A DNA stretch of 64,000 bases from Symbiodinium natans (Eukaryota > Sar > Dinophyceae > Suessiales > Symbiodiniaceae), in NCBI GenBank assembly GCA_905221605.1, contig CAJNDS010000751.1, positions 1 to 64,000 of the forward strand, in the 5' to 3' direction. A program made the position numbers and the translations under genes. The notes under the pieces are model-generated. The model searched no databases, had not been told where the DNA came from, and saw only the letters and a program-made list of their open reading frames with translations. This document shows positions 16,847 through 29,300 of the stretch, piece after piece (the stretch's first letter is position 1; every line of letters starts with the position of its first letter).

Positions 16847-19800
16847 ATGGACACTGGTGAAGAACGTGTGCCTGGACGAGACCGTTCTCCGAGAGGCCGC
16901 AGTGCAAGCAGCCTGAGTTCCACAGGGCTTTCTGGTGCAAGGTCACCAAGTGCCCGTGGGAGAAGAGAACGTGGAAGGTCTTTGCCAGCGCGACCAGCTT
17001 CAGTTCCACGCGGAGTAGACCCAAGGCAGTGGACAGCTACGACTGGAGCAGGCCATCAGCCACCAGTTGGGGCTGTGCCTTCGTTTGGACCTCAGTTCTA
17101 CCAGATGGGAACACCCCCTCAGACAGCACCACAAGAACCCCTTCAAGTTCCGAATATGCAGTTGCCCATTGCACCTGGAGTAGCTCAACAGATGGAGTTC
17201 ACAAGAGCAATGCTGCAAGCACAGGACGAGCAGATCCGACAGCAGGCAGCTCAACTTCAACAGATGAGTGCCATGCTGACGCAGGCATTGCAGCTTGCAA
17301 GTGCGAATGCTGCAAATGCACAAAATGCAACAGCTACAACTTCATCGTCGACGAGTCCTACCCCTGGAGGAAACCCCTCAGCATCATCTGCGAATGCATC
17401 GACCGCTGTGGATATGGAAGTAGACTCTGGTGTACGAAACAAGAGAGCAGAGGGCTACATCCCACAATTGCCTCAGCTGAACTATGCGTCCATGACGAGT
17501 AGACATGCTGAAATCCGAGTTTGGACAGCTTACAGAGACGAACTTACAAGCTGGCTTTGTTTGCTTGACGATCGGTACGCTACGGAGTTGCAGGAGGCGA
17601 TGAGTAGCAGTGTGGAAGTCTTGCAAGTGAAGCTTGAAGCCGGGAAAGCAGCTCGGTCGACCAAACTTTGGTTTTTGCTTCGTCAATCCATGAGCAAGTT
17701 CCAGCGTGGGCAGGATTTGGTGCATCTCATCGAGGTAAAGCAGATGGGAGCAAGTGCCGGATATGAACTCTGGCGTTCTTTGAACAATGAGTTGTCCGTT
17801 CGCTCCAGAGTAGAAGGACAAGCCCTTCGCGAGCAGGCATTAGGCCTGGTGCCGCCGAAACACCTCAAGCGACCACTTGATGTCGCTAGGTGGTACACCA
17901 CCGAACTCCTCAAGTTCGAGGCGCAGGTGAAGCATCGCTTCCCGGAGTTGCTCATCGGAGAACAAGAGGGAGTCTTGTGCCTGATGAAGCACTTAGATTC
18001 TGAGACCAAGAGGTATCTGCTCCTCCATCACTCAACAAGAAGCATGAGTGAGCTGATGACTGGTTTACAGTTCTACGACGAGCAGCTTCGTGTGATGGAC
18101 TTCCAGAGAGAAGGAGCATCCGGGTATGCGAATGCTTTCAAGGGCGGTAAGGGCGGAAAGGGCGACAGAGACAAGGGCAACAAAGGCTCCAAGGGCAACA
18201 AGGGCAACAAAGGCGAGAAAGGAGAAAAGGGACTGAAGGGCGGCAAAGCGAAAGGAAAGGACAGGAAAGGTGAGCGAAGCGGAAAAGGGGACAAAGCTCG
18301 AAACAAGAGCAGAGAGGCGAAGAAGACGGATGTCTGCCGGAACTGCGGGAAGACTGGACACTGGGCACGCGACTGCTGGGCACCTCCGAAGGACAAAGCC
18401 GCAGCGGCGACGAGCCAGGCCGTTACGACGCAGCCAGAGGCACCATCATCTTCATCGTCTACTTCGGCGAAAGCAGCAGCGCAGCCCACAACCAAGGGTA
18501 GTGGAAAAGCACAGTCATCAATCAGGACGTTTCTGGAGGGATATCACTTTGGTATGATGCTCACGAACCAAGTGGTTAGTTTTCCTTCAGATGATCGCAT
18601 TTACTGGCTGATTGACTCTGGTAGCTCGTTCCACATCATCACGAGAGAGACGCTTGAGAGCGACCACGTGAAAATCCTGAGTTGGTTGGAAGGACGCCCG
18701 AAGTCATATGCGGAGACTGCGACTGGAGATTCCGTTGAAATTGGCGGATCAACACATGTTTTAGTGGAAGTTTGCTTTGAAACCACCACCCCAGCATCAT
18801 CGAAGAGCAGTTCTGAGCATGAGGGTGACGCTGTGTACATGTGTAGGGCTAGGTTTGAAGCCGTCATTTCCGATCAGATCAAGCACAATTTGCTGAACAT
18901 CAACTTGCTTTGTCAGAATGGAGGTTGGGAGCCAGCGATGTGCGACCAGCAGGGCGTAATTACCGTCCGAAAGCACGGCGTAACGCTGAGACCAACCATG
19001 TTTGCTTCAGTTAGTTGGCTTGCGTCAGTTCGGAATGACCATCCTTTAGCGCTGAAACCGCAGGATTTGATCGCCAAAACGGAACAGTTTCGTCGAAGTC
19101 GGTCTCGCAAGTCGTCTTCGAGTCGTGATTTTCATCGTTCGACTTCGAATCGAGGACATCGCAGCTCTGCGAGAGTGTGTGTTGAGCCCGAAAACCCCGA
19201 ATTGCTGGATGTTTCATGTCTTGATGAGGTAGTTGATTGCGAGTTTCAGACGAGCCACGAGCATGTTGACCTGGACCAAGGCGAAGCTAAGGACAGACTA
19301 AGGACAGTCGGTGACGTTTCCGGCTCTGCGAGGGATCAACTTCAATTTTTCAGTCATGTGGATACGCCAGTTGTTCGTGAGCTTGATAGGGATGAGCGCT
19401 TGTTTTTTAGTGAAGACAACAGCGTTATCTCACACAAGCAACAGGACAACAGCACCACACCAGCAGTCGAGCGGCTTGTATTTGAAAATGACAGCAGCGT
19501 TATCTCACACAAGCAACAGGACAACAGCACCACACCAGCAGTCGAGCGGCTTGTATTTGAAAATGACAGCAGCGTTATCTCACACAAGCAACAGGACAAC
19601 AGCACCACACCAGCAGTTGAGCGTCTTGTGCATGAGCATGGTAGGGAAACAGTTGTCTGTCGTGCTTGCTTGGAGGATTTCCCTGATGAGGTTGAGACTG
19701 GCAGCTTGGATTGCTCAAAGAGGCGAAGTTTTCCTAGAGCAGGACAGATAGGAGACCGCCGCTATGGATCCGAGTGCCACGATGCAACGGAGCATTCAAC

Positions 19801-20908
19801 AATTGGAAGGCATGCGCCAGGGGGCGAGACGCAGGAGACTGATATTGTTGGAAGCCCACGCCGCGCAGCACGGCATAGAGCTGCCACAGACGCTCCGAGA
19901 GGAGCTCCAGGCGTCGTATGCCGAGGCGGAGTCCACTGGAGGGGACGAGATGGATCTGGACCTGGATTCGGCAAGGCTGGACCCTTCGACCTCATCTCCT
20001 TCGGTAGAGTACGTCATGGAAGAGACGGAAGCGGCGGAAGCACCGTCGTCCCACACCGGGGTGAGGGAATTCCAAGCGGATCCTTCGATGTCAGAGGCTC
20101 CAGCCAAGAGACCCGCTATGGTGCAGATGAAGCCGACGCCGAAGATCAAATCCAAGGAGAAAACCATGGCCGTGAGACCGGTGCGGAACTTGCTGCCGGA
20201 CCATGTGGATCAATCGACCATGGGAGTCGATCCTCGGGAGCCCTCCGGCCCCCCGCCGGCATCGTCAGCGCCAGCACGGAGAGGAAAACGGCGCTGGGCG
20301 TCGGCAGGCTGGACGACGTGGGTTGCTCGTCGGTTCGGAGGAGCTTGGACGGCACAAGCTTCGGGAGCCAGCGACTCACCGGATACGCCGGTGACGCTGT
20401 TTTGTCTCCTGTGCCAGAAATATGTCACCGAAGCCCATTTGATGAGCGAACCACACGAAGCCAACATGCAGGGCTTCACGCAGACCATCTCCAAGGAGGG
20501 CCTCCACGTGACGCAGAACCCGGTGGATTGGACCACATGGGAGCAAGCTCTTGCCGAGCCAGAGCAGCTGGTACTTGGAGTAACGGAGGGCAAGGCTCGG
20601 TCAGTGGTTACGCTGGGACCGACCGGCATTTCGGGCGAGTTTCCTCAGCCGAACCCGAAGGAAACAACCGCGGCAGCACCGGCGAGCTCAGGGCCAGGAC
20701 CATCGACAATGGTGGTGGAGGTAGACGAATCCGACGAGGATTGGGGAGAATGGAGGCCAACCACAGGGGTTCCAGCTTCAACGACCCCAGCACATCCGAA
20801 GCATCCCCCTATCTCCATGATGCAGCCGCCCGGTCGGCCCGACAGCAGTGTACACGGAGCACCGCCGGGGCCCCGAGCCCAGGCATGCAAAGAGCGCTCT
20901 CCGAGTGA
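16847..20908 (+). pseudogene. gag-pol: C2 gag-protease and start of pol, frameshifted
   Basis: This 1353-codon frame aligns with the start of the C1 polyprotein. The zinc knuckle, the protease LIDSGSSF and the three-copy 25-residue repeat are all intact. The frame ends early because C2 lacks 8 bases near 20830 that C1 has near 11208-11220. A second, 23-base deletion lies near 21008. The rest of pol continues in other frames. Amino-acid differences from C1 in Gag are few, so decay is recent. Confidence 0.85.
19418..19630 (+). repeat. 75-bp in-frame tandem repeat in C2 pol (three copies)
   Basis: Copies start at 19418, 19493 and 19568. This is the same unit as at 9871 in C1, with one additional copy. 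The near identity of neighbouring copies points to slippage or template switching during reverse transcription. Confidence 0.85.
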
Positions 20909-21056
20909 CACCTCCCTGGCGGGAATCACTTTCCAACCTGGGCTTTCATGGTCCGTATCTGCAGCTGCATCTGAGCACACCAGGCCACACCTCAGAAGGG
21001 CTACAAGCCCCTGCGGATGCAGGCGAAGGACCATGCCCAACTGCCGGTCAGCTTGA
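19764..21056 (+). pseudogene. C2 copy of the overlapping zinc-finger-like frame, disrupted
   Basis: This matches the 569-residue frame at 10142-11851 for roughly the first 360 residues, with only six amino-acid differences, and keeps the CxxC...H...H motif. The 8-base and 23-base deletions then shift the frame. It ends at 430 codons, having lost the Arg/Ser-rich C-terminus (which remains open separately at 21017-21442). Confidence 0.7.
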
Positions 21057-22596
21057 CACCTTCGAAAGCCGCCAGCGACCTGTCCGGCAATGTGATGAGG
21101 GTGGCAGAGACAATGGAAACAGGAGCATCGGGAACAGTGGCACCGGCAGAAAGGCCATTCAGCCCAATGAGCCTTCGCATGGAGCTCGAGACAGGGATCC
21201 TCACGGGCCAAGCATACGAAGACCGGCGCCGAGCAAGATCGGAGAACATACAGGCTGCGAGGGCGGTCGCCAAGCCAAGGTTGGCGCTCCCGATCCCTCC
21301 GCCACCTCCGGTTCCGCGACCCGAGCGCACTCCCGAGACACCAATTCCGTGGAGTGGCGCGCCCTCTCCTGCATTCATGGAACTCATCAGGCGCCGCCGA
21401 GATCGCCAAGAGCGCGATCGTTCTCGCTCCCCGTCTCCCTGAAAGGGAGTACTGAGAAGCCCAACCCAATCCTTGCAGCTTTGTCCCAAGATGAAAGAAA
21501 AGAGCCCGATACGCGACAGCCACAACAACAGTTTGAGTTAGTCACTGAAGAAGGAATTATTGGGGACAATGTGCGTAGTAAACACGCTGAGCTGCAGCAC
21601 CACATGCAGGGACACGTACCATACATGTCTGACTGTGAGTTTTGCCAGCGGACTAGAGGGACCACTCCAGCACGAAAGCGTAGCGACCTGAACCCGAGAG
21701 AGTTTCAGCTTGACCAGTGCTTCTTTCGCAAGCTTGCATTCATCGTACTGGTTCATACCATGAGCTTTGCAATTGCAGTTTGCTTTAGACCTGAGGGAGA
21801 GAGCGCAGCAACAACAGCAGAACATTTGCATCCCTGGGTCAGGCACTTTGGTGTGAAACAACCGCATTTCATGTCTGATGCAGAGGGACTCACGAAGAAC
21901 ATCGCAGCGAGACTCGCTGATCTTTGTGAGGGTACTGAGGACAGCTTTGCACCCGAAAGGCATGCACCAGCAGCAGAACGAGCCATTAGGACCCTAAAAG
22001 GAATCGTAGCAACACATGAGCTTGAGTTGCGGGAACATGGCGTTGTTTTGGATGCTGAGTGTGCGGATGTTTTCGACCTTTTGTTTCAATACGCAGCACA
22101 CACGCACAACAGGTTTTCAGTTTCTGTAGGGTCGACCATGACACCCATGCAGAAGATCCGCGGAGATCGCCTGCGACCGCAAGTCACGTATCCGTTCGGT
22201 GCGGTAGCATACGCTAAGATAACGCGGGCTAGAAGACCTGACGCGGATGCCAAGTATGCTCGAGGGATCTACTTGGGACCAGTGCTTGGGAGCACAGGTC
22301 ATGCCATGGAAATCCGCTTGGATAGTGGGGAGACGAAACGGGTGATCGCGCCCGGACTCAAATTGCTCTACCCGTTGCGTTTCGACGCAAATCTTCTGTC
22401 CGGTGCAAAGGCCCTAGATGGCTTCGTGCCCCCGCCTGAAGCACCGAAGACCAAAGAGCTGTTTCTCCCATATGTTCCAGGTGGAGGTCCTCCCATAGAC
22501 TGGGTGAGACAACATGGTGTTACACCCAAGTGCCCCGGATGCCAGGAAGGCGTCAGCTCGAGCAGGCATTCCCAAAAGTGTGTGAAGAGATACCAA
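20848..22596 (+). pseudogene. C2 integrase portion, cut by the YR1 insertion
   Basis: The frame contains the copia integrase seen in C1 at ~1560-1860: the HH..CEFCQR zinc-binding segment, the catalytic LDQCFF, MSDAEG and AAERAIRTLK motifs, and the integrase C-terminal region. It ends at KRYQ, where element YR1 begins at 22597. The coding sequence resumes after YR1 at 31524. The frame runs on into YR1 sequence until a stop at 22668, but that tail is not copia. Confidence 0.85.
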
Positions 22597-22793
22597 GCTT
22601 GCTGTCAACTTGTTGATAGCGCCTTCGTGAGGAGCGAACGCTTAGGTTGCCTGCAACCGTGCCTTTAAGAAAAACAAAAAGAGTTTTCACAGTGCTTTCA
22701 AAATTTTCTGCATGCCCATCTTTCATGTTCTCTCTGCATGTCACCTTGACAGCTTGTATGCAGTCTTCATGCCCGGTAACAGTGGCTGACAGC
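22597..22793 (+). repeat. YR1 repeat A1
   Basis: Begins GCTTGCTGTCAACTTG and ends GTGGCTGACAGC. It corresponds base for base in length to A2 at 30953-31149. Confidence 0.9.
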
Positions 22794-24797
22794 AAAGGGG
22801 GGAGTTTAGGGAATGCTTCTGTTGGGGGGAGTTTAGGGACTGCTTCTGTTCTTTCCGACAATGTCTCAGTGTCCGATGGCGACTTCAACGTCGCCGAAGA
22901 TGCAGGTGTTGGCCCACTGGGGGCTTGCTCTCCTGACCCTGAAGATGACACCCGTCATCCTGATTCTGAGGGTTGTGCAGGTTTACCTCTCGAGTCCCGC
23001 GTTGACACCAGCTTCATTGATCAGATTGTTTGCCAACAGGTTGTTGCATCCCGAAATTTGACGCAAATCCGTCTGCCGTGGGAGCAAGGTCCTATGAAGT
23101 GCATTTTCAGTGATGATGCCGACTTTGCTGTGCAATCCCCATCCTTGGAGCCCTTGTTACCGCCAGAGGTGAGCACGCCTGATCGGCTGGTCGAGTGCTT
23201 GGAGCATGTGACCGACTTGAAGTCATTCTTTCAAACCACGATTTCTAATGTTGCTGACTGCGATATTAATGAGACCCTTGGAAGTTTGCTTCACATTGCA
23301 ATCAATAAGTTGTGTGTCGTCGTGGAACGGTGCACAGGACAGCCGCCCGACCCTGAGGACATTGAGGCCAGGACGGGGCTCCGCAGCCCCTACACGTTGA
23401 TCAAGAGGGCCAATTCCCTCCTCGCCTATCTTCGTTGGGTCGATGGTCAGCCCCTTGCAAATCTGTCCTTCTCGGGTGTGTTCCAAGAGACTCTTGTTTG
23501 GGAACATTTTCAGTACTTGAAGAAAGAAAACAAGCCTCCGACCAGCGGTTCGACGTTGCTTTCTGCCATGCGGTTCTTGCACTACGTCCTTGAGGTGGAT
23601 GTGCAGGTATGCATTTCTAGCCGGCGCATCGTCGGTGCCAGTCAGCAGTTGGCTGCTAAGACCCGTTGGCTCAAGCAGGCTCGTGCATAAACAGTTGATC
23701 AGGTTCGCAAATTGCATGAACTTCTCGAAGGCAGTGACGACCCCTTGTTGCGTTGCTTCGCTGCATATGCCTTGATCGCCGTCTATGGACGATGTCGGCA
23801 CTCTGACCTGCAGTGCATCTGGGACCTGGAGTGCGATTTCGATGGTGTTTCGGGCTTTCTGCAGATTCGAACAGGTCGTCACAAGACCTCGACCACCGCC
23901 AAGAAGAAAGCGCAGTTTTTGCATATCTTGGTCCCTGCACAGGGAGTGGTCTCTCGTCCCTGGCTGCCTCTTGCAATCCAGGCGTTTGAAGCTGTTAACC
24001 TGTGTTTAATTGGCAAGATTGACGGGCCCATTTTCCGCCCACCCCTTGATGCTGAGTGCTCTGCCCTCTGTGCTCGCCCCGTGTCCTCGCAAGAAGTGTC
24101 CAGGATGCTTCGTCAAGCCCTCGATTTGCCTGAGGACTCCGGCGTGTCCTCCCATTCCCTCAAGGTCACTGGCCTGTCCTGGGCATCCAAGGCTGGCGCG
24201 CGCGCTGGCATGGACCGTGATACTTGTGCTGTCTTGGGTCGGCATGCTCGCAATCAACTCACGACTGAGGTTGTGTACAGCCGTGACCTCAGCGCGGCCC
24301 CGTCGTTGGCCTTTTCTCGCTTGTTGCATCAGGTGGCTCTTGGGGTGTTCATGCCAGATGCTCCTTTGCGCGCTTTCTGGAGCGAGTCCTGTGAAGCCTC
24401 TCCTGGCCTAGCACCAATTTTGCCTGTGGTGCGACCCTCCGGAGCCATCAAAGTTGAAGATTCCGCCTCCGAAGCCGCGGAGTCTGCGCATGAGAGCAGC
24501 GAGGATTCCTCCGCTTCTGAGGCCTCCCGAAGCAGCAGCTCGGACAGTGGGACCCCTTCCTCAAGCCCTCCCCTCAGCAAAAAGGCCCGCCGCTTTCTGC
24601 CTGAGACACGGGATGAGTCCGACGTCTGGGTGATCCACCGTCGTTCCCGCAAGTTGCACTTGGTCCGCGGCCAAAGAAATCTTGATGCGTGCCTTCAAGT
24701 TCTTGCATGCGGACGTGTGCGCTCCGATGCGTACAGAGTTGCCGAGGATGCTGACCTGGATGCGGTCGAGTGTCAAGGTTGCCGGCGATGCATTTGA
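22647..24797 (+). pseudogene. YR1 tyrosine recombinase, one in-frame TAA
   Basis: The frame is open from inside A1 to TGA 24795-24797, except for TAA at 23688-23690 between the N-terminal core-binding-like part and the catalytic part. Catalytic signatures after the stop are GRCRHSD (first Arg, near 23790-23798), HSLK (near 24153), LGRH and VVYSRD (Tyr codon 24276). The second conserved position is Lys (HxxK) where HxxR is more usual. A Ser/Glu-rich tail follows the domain. The start is uncertain because several in-frame ATGs lie within or near A1. Being first in the element, before Gag, is unusual for YR retrotransposons, where the recombinase is normally last. The single stop could be a recent mutation or read through. 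Confidence 0.75.
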
Positions 24798-25169
24798 CGG
24801 TTGTGGAAAAGTCGGGTCCCTCTGCTTGCGAAGGTAAGTAGTCGACCTAGGGTCTGCAATGAAGTGTTGCGCCCTCACAACTGTCATGCTGCTGTCTGCC
24901 TTTTTCGGTCGAGTGCACGGACAAGGGGGGGGGGGGTTGAGCATGAGTGAACGTGAGTCATGTCGGCTGCTTGTTCTCTCTCGCCCCCCCATCAAGTCGA
25001 GGTTGGTGACGACATGACCAATGCTTTCATGCCATGATTTGTTGTGTTGATTCCTGATTGACATCTTGATGTTCAGTTACACTCAGTCATGTGAAGTTGT
25101 TCGGGTGCATTCTGTCATGTGAAGTAGGTGCCCCTAAGTAGCCTCTCGAGTGCGCTGCGTGAGAGCCCC
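24798..25169 (+). other. YR1 spacer between recombinase and Gag
   Basis: No gene is seen. It contains GCGAAGGTAAGT near 24829-24840, a good splice-donor match, an 11-12 base G-run near 24926 and two GTCATGTGAAG repeats near 25086 and 25113. Stops occur in the recombinase/Gag frame, so these two proteins are not joined by simple readthrough. Confidence 0.5.
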
Positions 25170-26393
25170 ATGTCTGTGCTGGAGTCTGCCGCTCACTTTC
25201 AGGCGAGATGCAAGCTGTTCCGCATCGGCGAGCCCCTCATACGTACCTTGACGCGTCTGGGTTTTGAGACTCTTGGGCAGCTCGCTTATTGCGTGGGCCA
25301 ACCAGGTCAACAGCTAGCCGATGATCAGTGGCATACTTGGGTCCAAACCTCCATCCCCGCCGCATCAGCCGGGGAAGCTGCGAGTGTACGCCGACTCGTC
25401 TTCGAGGCGCAAACACTTACCTTGGCAGATCTCAAGGACCAGGTTACCAACCCCAGTGCCTCTGCCGCCCGACCCCTTGCAGAAGCAGAGCGCGACAAAC
25501 GCATGGCTGCTTTAAAGGCCAAGGTTTCCGGTGTGATCATAGAAGGTGATGCGGAGCCCAGCCGGGCCCTGTTGGAATTGGCCTGCACCATGAGTTCGCT
25601 GGATGAGATAAGGTATATCGCCCCTGAGAAATGCACCTCCCGCTTGAGCGAGGTAGCCCTTGCCAAGCCCCTCGCCCGTGTCGTCGAGCTGGAGCAGCAG
25701 CGGCTTGTTCTCAAGGACCAGGAGCTCCCGTGTGACGCCCAAGTTCACAACCCCTTGCTCCTCTCTGCAGCATTCCGTCGTCGAGGACTGGCGCTGGCAT
25801 TTGCAGACGTGGTTGATTTTCTTGCACATGAAAAATACGTCAATGAGCTGATGCGACACCTGACAAACCCCGACGCCCTGCCAGGGGGTGCTTGCCAGCT
25901 GCATCAAGTTGTCGAGGCTGACCGCTTGGTTCATGTGTGGATGCTTGAGAAAGGAATCCGGCCCCGGCGCAAGAGTGACGGATCCCGCGCCATGGATGAC
26001 GCTCTCTTTGAAGCGCTCTCGTCGTATCGCGTTTCCTTCGTCTTGATCCCTCGTGGAAGCACGGCTGCTGGGAGTGGCGGCGGTCGAGGAAGGAAGCGCA
26101 AGAAGACCAAAGATGACAAGGGCAAGAAGGATGATAAAGCTGAGAAGATTCCCCCTGCGCCCAAGGACCCACCTGCTCGCCCCCCGAAAGGTCCAGGCAA
26201 AGGTGCTGCCAACCGTGCGGCTGTCCCCAAGGCCATTCTCGACAAGGGTGGCAAAGCCCAAACGCCCGATGGCAAAGCCATCTGCTACGGGTTCAGCCTT
26301 GGGGAGTGCCGGGTGGCCAACTGCCCCCGTGCCCATGTCTGCGCGCGTTGTTTCGGCAATCATAGCCTCATGCAGTGCCAGCGCAAAGAGTGA
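25170..26393 (+). CDS. gag: YR1 Gag-like protein with CCCH and CCHC zinc motifs
   Basis: I chose ATG 25170 (the frame is open slightly upstream from a GTG at 25128), giving ~407 residues. The first two-thirds look mostly helical. Then come a Lys-rich linker (GRKRKKTKDDKGKK) and a Pro/Ala-rich stretch. The C-terminus has a CCCH-type motif, CYGFSLGECRVANCPRAH (C-x7-C-x4-C-x3-H), followed at once by CARCFGNHSLMQC (C-x2-C-x3-H-x4-C). The same pair ends the Gag of YR3, so I take it as nucleic-acid binding. The TGA stop is followed by CTA, with Pol in the same frame. Confidence 0.75.
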   Translation: MSVLESAAHFQARCKLFRIGEPLIRTLTRLGFETLGQLAYCVGQPGQQLADDQWHTWVQTSIPAASAGEAASVRRLVFEAQTLTLADLKDQVTNPSASAARPLAEAERDKRMAALKAKVSGVIIEGDAEPSRALLELACTMSSLDEIRYIAPEKCTSRLSEVALAKPLARVVELEQQRLVLKDQELPCDAQVHNPLLLSAAFRRRGLALAFADVVDFLAHEKYVNELMRHLTNPDALPGGACQLHQVVEADRLVHVWMLEKGIRPRRKSDGSRAMDDALFEALSSYRVSFVLIPRGSTAAGSGGGRGRKRKKTKDDKGKKDDKAEKIPPAPKDPPARPPKGPGKGAANRAAVPKAILDKGGKAQTPDGKAICYGFSLGECRVANCPRAHVCARCFGNHSLMQCQRKE

Positions 26394-29300
26394 CTATCGC
26401 CAGAAGCCGCTTCGACCAGTGTCACTTCGAATTCGTTTTCTGCTAGCCAGCCTGACGTGGCGAAGATGTCTGACCTTCCCCCGCAGGTGCTGACTCCTGC
26501 CCTTTGCACAGATGAGTCTCGCGATCTCCCCGCTTCAGGCCAACCTGTTCTGGAAGTTCGCGAACGGGCTAATCTTTCTCCTGCATACAGGCCCCTTGGT
26601 GAGCCCGTGCCTAGGCCCCCGGTTGCTCCCTCCTCAAGCACCTCTGTTGTTCCCACTAGCACTGCCGCGTCCGTCAGGTCACCTGGCTCTGCAAGTGACC
26701 TGCCACCCCAACCCGAGCCCTGTGAGGGTTCGCTGGGGTCCGATGTGGGGCTTGTTGCTGGGTTTTGGGGGCTTCCAAGTTCCCCAAGAGCGCCCGTTCT
26801 TTTGCGTCCCAATTGCCATCCAAAAGAACGGACGGTTTCTGACAAAAGAACGGCGGAAAAAGGGCCCGGAATGGACCCGGTGGACCCCCATACCGAGCCC
26901 CGCCCTGAAGCACCTGTACGTGAAGCGACTGTGCAGGCGCCAGTCCGCGCTGATGATGCATCCTGTTCTGCCCCCAGGCCTGCTGTGGCTCTTGACTTAC
27001 GTGAACAGCCTTCGCCCTGCCAGTGGGTCGTGGACGTGGCTCGTGCGGAGCATCTTGCCCGTGCCTCTGTCAACAGCCCTTCGCTTGAAGCTGCCCGGCG
27101 CATTCTTTGCCTGCTTCCCTCTGAGGTCCCCGCACGGGGCCAAGCGCATAGTGCCTCTCACTCCTGGACCTGCGGCATGTGGACCTGGGGTGCCCGTGCG
27201 GGCGTTCGCGGCTTCGGGAAACCCGCTGTGACACGTTTCTTTTGTGCTCTACTTCGCCAGCACTTCCCTGGCCACGCATTCACGAATGCTGCTGTGTTCA
27301 CAAACCTGCGCGCGGAACCGCACGTTGACTCCTGCAACGTGCCTGGTTTCCCCAACCTGCTTCTGCCAATCAGCCTTTTCCGGGACGGCGACGTCTGGCA
27401 AGAATCTCCAGTTGGCCGTGTTCCGCTGGCAGGGCACGATGCCCTGGGCATACGGCTCCGCGTCAGTTTGGGGCCCCAGACCTTAGACGCCAGCCGCCTG
27501 CATGCCACACTCCCTTGGAAAGGCGTTCGGTGTTTGCTTGTGGGATATTGCCTTCAGGGTTGGGAGCGGCTGTCCGAGAAGGAACGACAGGAGCTCCTTA
27601 GTTTGGGTTTCCTTAACCCCGGTTCCCTAGTCCAGCCTGCCCCTGTGCGGCCCCTCACGCCCCCCACCCCGCCTTTAATTTTGGAGTTATTCTCCGGGTC
27701 TGGTCGCGTCACTGCGGCCCTGCGTGCACTTGGTTTTGAGGCTGTTGCCATTGACAAGGTCAAGAGCGTTGGGTGTGCCGCCCCGCCCTGGGTGCTCGAT
27801 GTCTCTACGCCAGACGGCCTTGCCCAGCTGCTCCAACTTGTGCAAAACCCGCGCGTCTTGGGGTTGTTCGCCGCTCCGGCTTGTGGCACGTGTTCTCTGG
27901 CCCGTGGCATTCCGTGCTGGGACAGCCAGGGCAATCCGGTGCCTGTGCCCCGGCCTCTGCGGTCAGACCGTCACCCGGACGGTATGCCCGACCTCCCCCC
28001 CGGTGATGCTCGCCGTGTGCGCCTTGCAAACGAAAGCTACCTGGCGCTTCGACAGGCCGTGCGCCTGGGTGTGCAGCGTGGCATCTTGATTGCTGTGGAG
28101 AATCCGCGGTCATCCTTGTTTTGGAAGACTTCCTTTTGGCGCGACGTGGCTCCTGCTTTTCGCTATGTGGATCACCAGGCGTGCGCCTATGGTGGCGACC
28201 GCCCCAAGTTCACCCGGATTGCCTACACGCACCCTTCTTTCGAGTCCTTGTGCAAGCTGTGTCCCGGCTGCCCTGCGCATGCGTCTTGGGGTGTCGACCC
28301 CGCGGCCCCCAACGGTTTCGCCACCAGTCGGGAGACCGCCTACCCTCGTCCCTTGGCTCATGCCATTGCGCAGTGCTTCGCGAGTGCCCTTCCCACTGTC
28401 GAGCCGCCGGGCCTCCAGCTTCCGGCGTTACGCAGCCTGGCTGGACTTCAACCAAAAGCTAGCAAGGTGCCAGCCTTGGTCCCGGAGTACAAGACCACTT
28501 GCGTGGTCCGGGGGCCTGCCGCCAGCCTGGTCCCGCCTTGCCAACCCATGCAACGCCTCGAGCAGGCTTGGCCGGTGCCTGCGGATTGTCAATGCAGCTT
28601 GAAGGTCATACCTCCCTATGCTCAGTTGCTGCGTCTCAGTCCGGTTAAAATGGGAAAGCAGGATGAGGAAACTCGTAGGCATGTTGAATTGGCGTGGGGC
28701 ATTCCGTGGTCGCCAAGTGAATTCATTCAGTGTGCTTGCAAAGCTGTCCACCCTGTGGCCCAAGAAGCACAATTACCCAGCGAACTTCTTCAAGCCGTCG
28801 AAGTGAATTGCAATGCGACGACAGCGTCGGCCCTTGAAGGGAAGCGCACAGCTTGGTTTGAAAAATGGTTCAAACGGTGCTTGGAACTCAGGACAGACGA
28901 ATGCAAACTCAAGGATGGCATGCATCCCGACGTCCGAGGCATCCTTGAACCTAAAAACCTTCTTGTCTGGCGCGAAATCTTAGATGACCTCAACTACCCT
29001 GACAAAACTGTCATCGAGGAGGTGATTTCAGGGACCGTGTTGACTGGTGAAGTTCCGAGTACTGGGCTATTCAACCCTGTTTTCAAACCCGCGGCAATGT
29101 CCGAGGACTTGTTGCGAGACACCGCCGATGAGGGCAGGCACAGTGTCTTCCGGAGTGTTAAGTCGCAGGGTGATTTGCTTGACCAAGAAGTAAAGAAGCA
29201 AACCCTTGAAGAACTACAGAAAGGTTGGTTAGAAGGGCCCTTTGATCCGTCTGAGCTGCCTAACGGCTCAGTAGTTTCTCGCCGGTTCGGGATCCAGCAA

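Noticed and set aside
16749-16850. Apparent tandem duplication of the copia LTR end (CCGTAGCTGTGCCACGAGTTTCAACG twice)
   Set aside because: Better explained by C1 inserting into the C2 LTR with target duplication CCGTA, leaving the last 21 LTR bases after C1.
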